Program-made: the position numbers and the translations under genes
Shown here: positions 43,846-51,239 of the stretch, one piece after another
Layout of the letters: every line of letters begins with the position of its first letter
Numbering within the stretch: position 1 is the stretch's first letter
Notes under the pieces: model-generated
What the model was told of the DNA's origin: nothing
The model's database searches: none
Seen by the model: the letters and a program-made list of their open reading frames with translations, nothing else
Assembly: GCF_023145115.1 (NCBI RefSeq)
Contig: NZ_JAGLEJ010000010.1
Coordinates: 1-64,000 of the forward strand
Length of the DNA stretch: 64,000 nucleotides
Reading direction: 5' to 3'
Source: Algiphilus sp.
Lineage (GTDB): Bacteria; Pseudomonadota; Gammaproteobacteria; Nevskiales; Nevskiaceae

Positions 43846-44856
43846 CTAGCGCAACCGCAGCGCCGCCACCGGCTCGCTGGCCGGCAGGATTTCGCCCTCG
43901 GCGTAGGGATCACCCGCATTGCCACCGGGCTGACCGCTGGTCGACAGGCGCGCGCCGACGGTGAGGCGCTGGTAGCTGCGCAGCGACTCGCCGCCCATCA
44001 GCCGGTCGTCATCGGTCAGGCGCACCTCGACCGGGAAGGTCGGATTCACCATGCGCTTCGCTGCAATCGGCATGGGCGGACCGTCCGGGCGACGCACGAA
44101 GACGAAGAGCAGCCCCGAGATGTCGCGGGCCTCGGCACCGGCATCGACGGTGATCACCAGCGCGCCGTCATCGGCCACCGGCTGGCTGCCGGCTTCCGGC
44201 GGGCTGCCGCCCCACTCGACGATGCGCTGACGCAGCAGTTCCGCGGCATCGGGCTCGAGGATCCCCGAGGCCAGCACGATCTCGAAATGCGGAATGGCGC
44301 GCTCGAACTCACCCGCCTGTACGGCCATGGCACCGGTGTAGTAGTTGGCACCGGGATGCTGGGGCTCGGCGGCAAGCGCCTGTTCGAGGCGCTCGCTGGC
44401 GGTCTCGACGCCGCTGCCGCCGGCGTGCGGCGCGTTCAGCCGCGCCTCGGCCTCGGCCACCAGCAGGTCTGCATGGCCGTAGTCGGTCTTCGCGTTGGCC
44501 CGCGCATAGGCCTCGGCGGCCTTGCCGTAATCGCGCGCGGCCTCGTGGGTACGGCCGAGCAGCACGAGCTGGTCGACGGTGACATCGTCCCCCGCCTCGG
44601 CCAGACGCGCCTCGTAGCTGGCGGCAAGGTCATTCATGCCCGCGCCGGGATTCTCGGCATGCTGCGCAAGACGATCCGCCGAGGCGGCGTTGTCGCTGGT
44701 GCCGTACTGCCACCAGCTCCACGCCCCGACCACCGCCACCACGGCCACCAGGGCGACGACCGGTACGCGCAGGCCCGGTCGCTGGCGAAGCAGCACGAAG
44801 GCGACCGGGATCGCGGCGAAGAGCCCGATGCCGAGCGCGATGAGGAAAGTGGTCAT
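43846..44856 (-). CDS. ccmI: CcmI/CycH-like cytochrome c biogenesis TPR protein
   Basis: The 336-residue protein has two N-terminal membrane helices (about 3-22 and 31-49) and a periplasmic TPR part (about 75-215: LLGRTHEAARDYGKAAEAYARA, ALAAEPQHPGANYYTGAMAVQAGEFERA). A C-terminal beta-rich domain follows (VITVDAGAEARDISGLLFVFVRR). This is the layout of CcmI/NrfG/CycH, which presents apocytochrome c to CcmF/CcmH. It lies downstream of ccmF on the same strand, separated by a repeat element, with no ccmG or ccmH between. Confidence 0.88.
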   Translation of the reverse strand: MTTFLIALGIGLFAAIPVAFVLLRQRPGLRVPVVALVAVVAVVGAWSWWQYGTSDNAASADRLAQHAENPGAGMNDLAASYEARLAEAGDDVTVDQLVLLGRTHEAARDYGKAAEAYARANAKTDYGHADLLVAEAEARLNAPHAGGSGVETASERLEQALAAEPQHPGANYYTGAMAVQAGEFERAIPHFEIVLASGILEPDAAELLRQRIVEWGGSPPEAGSQPVADDGALVITVDAGAEARDISGLLFVFVRRPDGPPMPIAAKRMVNPTFPVEVRLTDDDRLMGGESLRSYQRLTVGARLSTSGQPGGNAGDPYAEGEILPASEPVAALRLR

Positions 44857-44984
44857 GTCGATGCCCTCAGTTGAGACGGGAGCGGAACGAATGGTCGGCG
44901 ACGCGTCGCGGACGGCCTGACCGGATCATGTCGGTGCATCGGTCATGCACGCACAAACAGTACACGTGGCACGCCTCCCGCACG

Positions 44985-45121
44985 GCCCTGTCCCCCGCAC
45001 TCCGGGGGGGGGGAGCGTTGGGTGAGGGGGAGCCGGCGCCGGTCGGCCCGTTGCACGAAGCGTCGCGCGCTGCGTGCGCCCCCTCAACCCCGGTCCGTCT
45101 CCCCGAAGGGGAGAAGGGAGA
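44985..45121 (+). repeat. Dispersed composite palindromic repeat, copy B
   Basis: This ~137-bp element aligns end to end with the reverse complement of 13115-13247. Shared blocks include GGGTGAGGGGGAGCCGGCGC, a CGTCGCG core, CCCCCTCA and CTCCCCGAAGGGGAGAAGGG. The terminal hairpin CTCCCC/GGGGAG is kept, and the left hairpin is degraded by a 10-G run at about 45004-45013. It fills the centre of the 311-bp gap between ccmF and ccmI; no gene is seen in that gap. Confidence 0.7.
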
Positions 45122-45167
45122 CAACGGGACTGCCCGGACGCGCAGCCCGATACGCAAGCCGTGTGCC

Positions 45168-47120
45168 TCAAGCCGTGCCCTCCACCCCGTCCCGCGCGCG
45201 CTGCCGGTAACGCCGGTCGCTGGCAGCGAGCAGACCACCCAGCACCATCAGCGCGGGGCCGATCCACACCAGTCGCATCATGGGCTTGTACTGGATGCGC
45301 AGCGACCAGGCGCCGTCGCCCGCAGTGGTGGGCTCGCCGAGCGACACGTAGAGGTCGCGCAGCGGATTGTGCTGCACCGCCGCCTGGGTCATGACATCGC
45401 GCTGCACGCGGTAGAGCCGCTTCTCCGGACGCAGGTCGGCGAGGTGCCTGCCATTGCGGCTGACGATCACGTGTCCCTGATCGGCGTCGTAGTTGGGACC
45501 GCGCACCGGACGCGTGCCCTCGAAGACGAAGCGGTATCCGGCCACTTCGGCGGCTTCCCCCGGCGCGAGCCGGACATCGCGCTCGACGTCGAAGGTCGAC
45601 ACCACGGTCACGCCGAGCACGAAGATGCCCAGTCCGAGGTGTGCCAGTGTCATGCCCCACAGCGACGACGGGATGCTGCCCACCGTCCGTCCGCCGCGCA
45701 CGCGCAGCAGCAGGTCGCGCAGCGACGCGACGATGGCCCACGACCCGAGCACGATGCCGATCAGCGCCATGGCGCTGCGCGCCGAATAGAGCCCGAGCCA
45801 GAGCGCGATGCCCGCGACCAGCGCGATGGCTGCCGGCAGCGCCATGCTGCGGAGCGCTTCCGCGGGATGTGCGCGCTTCCACCCCACCACCCCGGCAAAG
45901 CCGACCAGCAGCACCAGCGGCAGACCGAGCGGCGCGAACAGCGCTTCGAAATAGGGCGGCCCCACCGAGATCTTGCCCATCCCGAAACTGTCCACCACCA
46001 GCGGATAGAGCGTGCCGATGAAGACCACGGCCGCGAGCACGGTCAGGAACACGTTGTTGAGCAGCAGCGCGCTTTCCCGCGAGAAGGTGGCCATGCGCGC
46101 CTCGGCGCCCAGCATGCGGGCCCGCCATGCGAACAGCGCCAGCGCGCCGCCCGCCACCAGCGACAGGAAGGCGAGCACGAAGACACCGCGCTCGGGGTCG
46201 CTCGCGAAGGCGTGGACCGAGATCAGGATGCCGGACCGCACCAGGAAGGTCCCCAGCAGCGACAGCGCGAAGGCGACGATCGCCAGCAGCGCGGTCCACG
46301 ACTTGAGCACGCCGCGCTTGTCGGTGACGGCCAGCGAATGGACCAGGGCGGTACCGACCAGCCACGGCATGAAGGAAGCGTTCTCGACCGGGTCCCAGAA
46401 CCACCAGCCGCCCCAGCCGAGCTCGTGGTAGGCCCACCACGAGCCCAGCGCGATGCCGGCGGTGAGAAAGGCCCACGCCGATGTGGTCCACGGCCGCGTC
46501 CAGCGTGCCCACTGGCTGTCGAGCCGCCCCTCGATGAGCGCGGCTACCGCGAAGGCAAAGGCCACCGCGAAGCCGACGTAGCCCATGTAGAGCAGCGGCG
46601 GGTGGATGATCATGCCCGGGTCCTGCAGCAGCGGATTGAGATCGCTGCCGTTCGCCGGAACCGGGAAGTGGAGATCGAAGGGGTTCGACGTCCAGAGCGT
46701 GAAGGCGAAGAAGCCCGATGCCACGAAGCCCAGGGTGCCGAGCACGAGCGCCGTCGTCCGCGGCGGAAGATTGCGGCTCAGCAGGCTCACGGCAACGGTC
46801 CAGCCCGACAGCATCAACAGCCACAGCAGCATGCTGCCCTCGTGGCCGCCCCAGACCGCGGTCATCTTGTAGATCACCGGCAGTTCGCGATGACTGTTGC
46901 CGGCGACGTAGATCACGCTGAAATCGTCGACCAGGAACAGGCGCGTGAGGCAGATGTAGGCCAGCAGCGCCAGCAGGGACTGCGAGATCACGGCGCCGCG
47001 CAGGGCGCTGAAGACCAGCGTCTCGTCGGGGCGCAGCGCCGAGCGCCCGGCGAGCACCACCATGAGCACGCTGACCATGAGCGCTGCCGCCAGCGCCATG
47101 TCGCCCGCAGTCGCGATCAT
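45168..47120 (-). CDS. ccmF: Haem lyase subunit CcmF
   Basis: This 650-residue polytopic membrane protein (about 14-15 helices) joins haem to apocytochrome c. Motifs: IYKMTAVWGGHEGSMLLWLL, LLQDPGMIIHPPLLYMGYVG and the WWD domain HELGWGGWWFWDPVENASFMPW. A C-terminal periplasmic domain near 560-600 is also present. The large cytochrome operon at 51-64 kb would depend on this machinery for its 20 haems. Confidence 0.95.
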   Translation of the reverse strand: MIATAGDMALAAALMVSVLMVVLAGRSALRPDETLVFSALRGAVISQSLLALLAYICLTRLFLVDDFSVIYVAGNSHRELPVIYKMTAVWGGHEGSMLLWLLMLSGWTVAVSLLSRNLPPRTTALVLGTLGFVASGFFAFTLWTSNPFDLHFPVPANGSDLNPLLQDPGMIIHPPLLYMGYVGFAVAFAFAVAALIEGRLDSQWARWTRPWTTSAWAFLTAGIALGSWWAYHELGWGGWWFWDPVENASFMPWLVGTALVHSLAVTDKRGVLKSWTALLAIVAFALSLLGTFLVRSGILISVHAFASDPERGVFVLAFLSLVAGGALALFAWRARMLGAEARMATFSRESALLLNNVFLTVLAAVVFIGTLYPLVVDSFGMGKISVGPPYFEALFAPLGLPLVLLVGFAGVVGWKRAHPAEALRSMALPAAIALVAGIALWLGLYSARSAMALIGIVLGSWAIVASLRDLLLRVRGGRTVGSIPSSLWGMTLAHLGLGIFVLGVTVVSTFDVERDVRLAPGEAAEVAGYRFVFEGTRPVRGPNYDADQGHVIVSRNGRHLADLRPEKRLYRVQRDVMTQAAVQHNPLRDLYVSLGEPTTAGDGAWSLRIQYKPMMRLVWIGPALMVLGGLLAASDRRYRQRARDGVEGTA

Positions 47121-47341
47121 TCCGCCATGCCCTGCCGCGGTTGCGTCCCTTCACCCTGCACGCTGCGAGATCCCCGCACGGAATACCCCCGAATCCTGCC
47201 CTCGTCATGATACGCGGTGCGGGGCGGCGCCGAGCCCGTTCGTGACACGGCGCACGCGATGGTGGCAACGGTCTGCAGCGCGGAGGCACTGCAGCCGCGT
47301 CGGGCCGACGTGGCGATCGCCCGCGGCGGACCGTGACGCCG

Positions 47342-48262
47342 CTAGCCGGGCAGCCGGAGCGCGAATCCGGGGCGGTAGAGGTGATCGTCCGGAAGGCCGA
47401 CACGACGGCACGCCTGCACCGCCGGGCTGCCCCGCGCGATCAGGCGGTCGGCCGCCTTCCCCATGGCGGTGGCGATACCGCGCTCGAACCGCCCGATGCG
47501 CCATTCCGGGCCGATGCCCAGATCGGAGAACGCCCACTCCGGGAGGAGGTCGACGGCGGCGCGCGTAAGGACGCGCTGCAGCGGGCGCATGGGTCCGGGC
47601 AGGATCGGGGTCCGCTGCATCAACTCCAGGAACTCGAAGATGATGCCGGTGGGCTTCAGCGACGGGCGCATGGCAGCGAACTGCTCGCGCATGCCGGCGA
47701 GCGACTTGGGGGCGCCGGTCGCGCCGTAGAGCCCGGCCGGAACCGCGCTCTCCGCGTAGAAGGCGTCCCGGTCAGCATCGGACAGGGCGCGCACATGGGC
47801 CGCGTAGGCCTCGACGAAACCGTAGCTGGCGGTGGCCTGGACCCAGTCGAGCAGCTCGGTGTCGTTGGCGTTGTAGGCGCGCCCGTCGGCGGCCACACCC
47901 TCCACGCGTCCGTGCATGCGCCGCACGCCGGCGATCATGCGCTCGGCCGTGCTGCGCGGCCCGTACACCGTGACCATGGCGGCCAGGCCGGTGCGGCGCA
48001 GGCGCTTGAGGGGCTCGGTGCGGAAGGTGGTGTGATCCCAGACGCCCGCGCACACGCGCGGTTCGGCCAGCTCGAGGATCACGGCGGTGATGCCCCCGAT
48101 GTAGGTGGCGATGGGGTTCTTGAATACCCGCCAGCTCACCGAATCGGGAGCGATCAGCGCCGCCTCGCCCTCCGGCCGGGTGAAATCGACGCGGCGATCG
48201 GCCGGCGCCTGCGTCGATGCCGGCGTCCGGTCGTTGGCACTCTCGGCGTGGGCCATGCCCAT
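47342..48262 (-). CDS. DUF2236/MpaB-like oxygenase family protein
   Basis: The 306-residue protein has the DUF2236 pattern: SWRVFKNPIATYIGGITAVILELAEPRVCAGVWDHTTFRTEPLKRLRRT, then HGRVEGVAADGRAYNANDTELLDWVQATASYGFVEAY, given here as landmarks at about 43-92 and 120-153. Related proteins (MpaB, latex-clearing protein Lcp) are haem b oxygenases that cleave lipid double bonds; the activity here is unproven. A 12-bp palindrome just before the start suggests TetR-type control. The 221-bp gap to ccmF shows no gene. Confidence 0.75.
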   Translation of the reverse strand: MGMAHAESANDRTPASTQAPADRRVDFTRPEGEAALIAPDSVSWRVFKNPIATYIGGITAVILELAEPRVCAGVWDHTTFRTEPLKRLRRTGLAAMVTVYGPRSTAERMIAGVRRMHGRVEGVAADGRAYNANDTELLDWVQATASYGFVEAYAAHVRALSDADRDAFYAESAVPAGLYGATGAPKSLAGMREQFAAMRPSLKPTGIIFEFLELMQRTPILPGPMRPLQRVLTRAAVDLLPEWAFSDLGIGPEWRIGRFERGIATAMGKAADRLIARGSPAVQACRRVGLPDDHLYRPGFALRLPG

Positions 48263-48271
48263 TCCTCTTTA

Positions 48272-48283
48272 TGACATATGTCA
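48272..48283. promoter_or_regulatory. Perfect 12-bp palindromic operator candidate
   Basis: TGACATATGTCA is a perfect palindrome 9 bp before the DUF2236 start codon, within CTCTTTA...AAAACAGAG flanks that extend the symmetry. It also holds TTGACA on the minus strand. The size and position suit a TetR- or FadR-type repressor. Confidence 0.45.
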
Positions 48284-48325
48284 AAACAGAGGATACCACC
48301 GCCCCGCCGCGCGGGCGCGGACGCC

Positions 48326-49486
48326 TCAGTTCGGGTGGTCGCGCAGGAAGTCGAACATGGTTCCGGTGTAGCCCACCGGCCAGCGCAGGTGATTCGCCAC
48401 CCCCAGCGAGTATCCCGGCAGGTTGCCCAGCGTGGCCGCGAGATCGACGGTGCCCTCGTATGCCGCCGTGGGGTCGGTGCCGCAGATGTCCAGGCAACCC
48501 TCGGTCTCGTTCACGGCCGTGTTCAGCAGGATGCTGTCGAAGCCGCCGATGCCCTGCGTGTCCAGAGTCTGCTCCAGCAGGACACCGTTGGGGCAGATGC
48601 CGCCGATGTCGCAGTCGTTGTGCACGTGGAGCACCGGCAGATCGGGGTTGAAGACCTGCACCTCGGTGTCGTCGGCGGGAGGACGCCGCACCGGCGTCTG
48701 GGTGCAGGGATCGTTGAAGGCCTCGAAGGGGCTCGGTGACGAATAGATCGCGGCGGCCGCGATCTCCGGACGGTTGAGCGCATAGAGCAGCCCCATGGCC
48801 GAGCCGTTCGACCAGCCCATCAGATAGATGCGGTCGGTGTCGACCTTGCCGCTGGCCAGTACGGCGTCGAGGTAGTGATCGATGGTTGCGGCGTCCACGT
48901 TCTGCGGCATCGACTCGCCGTTGACCGTGCGTGCGCCGCCGTCCGGCGCGAGCTGGCGGTACCAGTTGTCCCAGCCGGGCACGAAGTTGTTGTCGGGGAA
49001 GGGGTAGTAGCGGCTGGTCACGCGGCCGTACGGCGCCACCATGATGAAGCCCGGTCGATCCGGGTCGCCGCTGAGGTCCGCGGTCTCGAGCCCTGCGCGC
49101 ACGTTGGAGGCCGCCAGCGAGATATCGGTACCGACCGCGGACGGATGGATCCACACCACGAGGGGCAGCGGATTGTCCGTGGAGGCGTGATCCGGCTCGT
49201 AGAGGCAGGCATCGCGGACCGTGCCTTCGGCATCGGTGTGGCGCGCCATGCGCTCGCCGTTCGGGAGACAGGTCGGGTTGAAGAGACTGTCGTTGAGCGC
49301 CAGCAGCTCGCGCGGCGGATTGCCGAAGGCATTGCAGCCCTCGCGCGTGACCGGAATGGTGGCGGTGGCCGGTGCGCTGGCGCCGCCCGAGTCGTCACCG
49401 GCGGAGTCGCCGTCGGAGCAGGCGACCAGTGACAGCGCGACGAACATTGCGAGCATGGCACTGCCGCAACGTGGAAACGGGTGCAT
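48326..49486 (-). CDS. Secreted lipoprotein esterase, PHB-depolymerase/feruloyl-esterase-like
   Basis: The 386-residue alpha/beta hydrolase has a lipoprotein signal (LSLVAC, Cys near 23) and a Ser/Gly/Ala-rich linker. The core shows LPLVVWIHPSAVG (oxyanion region), FIMVAPYGR and the nucleophile elbow GWSNGSAMG. A late Asp is in HNDCDIGG and a His in GVANHLRWP. Many Cys suggest periplasmic or surface disulfides. This resembles LpqC/PHB-depolymerase-type esterases; substrate unknown. The ATG at 49486 was chosen for the signal peptide. Confidence 0.75.
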   Translation of the reverse strand: MHPFPRCGSAMLAMFVALSLVACSDGDSAGDDSGGASAPATATIPVTREGCNAFGNPPRELLALNDSLFNPTCLPNGERMARHTDAEGTVRDACLYEPDHASTDNPLPLVVWIHPSAVGTDISLAASNVRAGLETADLSGDPDRPGFIMVAPYGRVTSRYYPFPDNNFVPGWDNWYRQLAPDGGARTVNGESMPQNVDAATIDHYLDAVLASGKVDTDRIYLMGWSNGSAMGLLYALNRPEIAAAAIYSSPSPFEAFNDPCTQTPVRRPPADDTEVQVFNPDLPVLHVHNDCDIGGICPNGVLLEQTLDTQGIGGFDSILLNTAVNETEGCLDICGTDPTAAYEGTVDLAATLGNLPGYSLGVANHLRWPVGYTGTMFDFLRDHPN

Positions 49487-49614
49487 GGCGGTCTCCTCAT
49501 GCGTTGTTATGCCCATCAGACTACGCGCCTCGCCGACGCGGCGACAGGCGCGTCGAAACCGCTGCGCCAACGGCCGAAGACACCGCTGCCGCGTCCGCCA
49601 CGCGCTTCGGCACC

Positions 49615-49677
49615 GGCCCCGCCCGTATCGAGCGGGGCCGCGGATGCGTGCGGCGGCAGCGCCATGCAGCGCCGCCG
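49615..49677 (-). terminator. Two tandem hairpins downstream of the 49.7-51.1 kb lipoprotein gene
   Basis: CGGCGGC/GCCGCCG (49651-49657 with 49671-49677) and GGCCCCGC/GCGGGGCC (49615-49622 with 49632-49639) lie after the lipoprotein stop at 49709, in the 222-bp gap before the esterase start. No T-tract is seen. Confidence 0.35.
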
Positions 49678-49708
49678 TCGCACACCCGGCGGACGTCGTC
49701 CCGTGGCT

Positions 49709-51073
49709 CTACGGCCTCAGGTAGGGCGGCCCCGGAAAGCCGCTCGGCCGTGCGCCGGGCGAGCCGCCCTCATCGCCGACATTGAGTTGCAGCTCGTCCG
49801 GCCCCGCGGAGACCCGCACGATGCCGAAGAATTGCAGCCCGACATCCTGCGGGTTATCGGCGGACGTGATCTCCGCATCGAAGGGGTTGATCAGATCCCC
49901 GTCCTCGTCCTCGAAGCTGGGGCCGATCTCATAGGAGAGGGTGTCGTTGGTGACGCGAACGATGTCCCCCGAGCAACCGCTTCCGGTGTACTCGGTCTCC
50001 TCGAAGAAGAGGACATTGCCATCGAAGGTCGCGCGTTCCAGGAACCGGTCGTCGACGCACAGCTCCCAGGCGCCCTGCAGACGGCTGCGCACCGCAGCCG
50101 GGCTGAATTCGTCGACCGGGTCGGGCGGAGCAACCTCTTCCGAACGGACATAGGGGCTGTCCAGATCCAGCGCTGTGGGCCGATTCTCCGGCGAGCTGGC
50201 CTCCCCCTCGCCCGCGAAGAACTGGTCGCCCGCCACCCGGATGATGTCGTACTCGACCAGCCCGATGTCGTCCGGATCGGGCGAATCGATGATCTCGACA
50301 TCAAGCTCGTTGGCCGTCAAGCCGCTGTCGGTGGTCAGCTGCGGGCCGACCGTGAGACGCAGCGTGTCGCTGAAGGTGCCGACCACTTCGCCGGTGCAGT
50401 TGGCATTGGCATAGCTGGTTTCCGAGAAATCGGCGACATCGCCATCGATAATCACAAGCTCGCTGCGCCCATCGACGCAGCGGGCCCACCTGCCCTGAAG
50501 CCCGTCCAGTGTGGCCGCGGCGCTGCCGTCTTCCGGCGTGCTGGTGAAGCAGAATGCCTCGACGTTGGAGACCCGCGACTCGGAATCGCCGATGGACAGC
50601 TCGACGCAGAACTCACCCGATCCCAGGTTCTGCGGAATGTCGAAGGTGACGACCGTGGTCCCGTCCTGCTTGGTCCGCAGCGACTGGGTCTGCGCGGCCT
50701 GTGCCTCGAAGTAGCTGTCGGCGCCGGCAACCTTCGCGTACAGGACGGAGAGCAGCGAATCGCCACTGGTGCTGGTGTCGACGCTGATGTCCTTGCTTTC
50801 CCCCGGCGTCACCGCCGTGTCCTGCCCATCGGACACGTCGACAACGGGGTTGCCTGCGGCTTGCGGGTCCTGCTGCGGCGGATCTCCGGACACCTGGCTG
50901 GCGTCGACATCGCCCAGCTTCACCCGGAGCTCATCGGCGACGCTGTTGCTGTCTGACGGATCGATGACGCCGCCCCCGCTGCCACCGCTTCCCCCGCCGC
51001 ACGCGCTCAGCAGTCCCAGCGCGACGATACCCGTGAAAACACTCCCCCACCCCGCATTGCCCCGAATCTTCAT
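49709..51073 (-). CDS. Lipoprotein with shared N-terminal module and duplicated C-terminal domain
   Basis: The 454-residue lipoprotein (lipobox LLSAC, Cys25) has a glycine-rich linker. It shares the module with AKVAGADSYFE at 113-123 with the 42.8-kb lipoprotein. Two tandem copies of a ~120-residue domain follow (about 192-310 and 332-454). Each starts LQGRW/LQGAW with a Cys six residues on. Each contains F(S/E)ET(S/E)Y followed by a second Cys, and T(V/I)GP or YEIGP strands, and ends in a Pro-rich tail. Function is unknown; the pattern suggests a lipocalin-like or META-like small barrel. Confidence 0.7.
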   Translation of the reverse strand: MKIRGNAGWGSVFTGIVALGLLSACGGGSGGSGGGVIDPSDSNSVADELRVKLGDVDASQVSGDPPQQDPQAAGNPVVDVSDGQDTAVTPGESKDISVDTSTSGDSLLSVLYAKVAGADSYFEAQAAQTQSLRTKQDGTTVVTFDIPQNLGSGEFCVELSIGDSESRVSNVEAFCFTSTPEDGSAAATLDGLQGRWARCVDGRSELVIIDGDVADFSETSYANANCTGEVVGTFSDTLRLTVGPQLTTDSGLTANELDVEIIDSPDPDDIGLVEYDIIRVAGDQFFAGEGEASSPENRPTALDLDSPYVRSEEVAPPDPVDEFSPAAVRSRLQGAWELCVDDRFLERATFDGNVLFFEETEYTGSGCSGDIVRVTNDTLSYEIGPSFEDEDGDLINPFDAEITSADNPQDVGLQFFGIVRVSAGPDELQLNVGDEGGSPGARPSGFPGPPYLRP

Positions 51074-51206
51074 GGTTTACTCCCCGTAAGTTACGAGGGC
51101 CACCATACCCGTCTGAGCCCGGGACGCAAGGCGCATTCGGTGCGTGTAGAGCGAACCGGACATCCGCGCGAGAACCACGTCACGGAACCGCGCCGCAGGC
51201 CGAGGA

Positions 51207-51232
51207 CGCGGCACTCCGGACGGAGTGCCGCG
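51207..51232 (-). terminator. Hairpin at the end of the multihaem operon
   Basis: CGCGGCACTCCG and CGGAGTGCCGCG form a perfect 12-bp stem with a 2-nt GA gap. It lies 8 bp after the stop of the last operon gene (51240). No clear T-tract follows. Confidence 0.5.
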
Positions 51233-51239
51233 CAACCGG

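Noticed and set aside
45004..45013. Run of ten G in repeat copy B
   Set aside because: Could be a sequencing homopolymer error, and lies outside any gene, so no biological claim is made.
44926..47403. An 825-codon minus-strand frame covering ccmF and the repeat
   Set aside because: It is in another frame than CcmF, is Arg/Gly/Ala-rich and runs through the non-coding repeat element.
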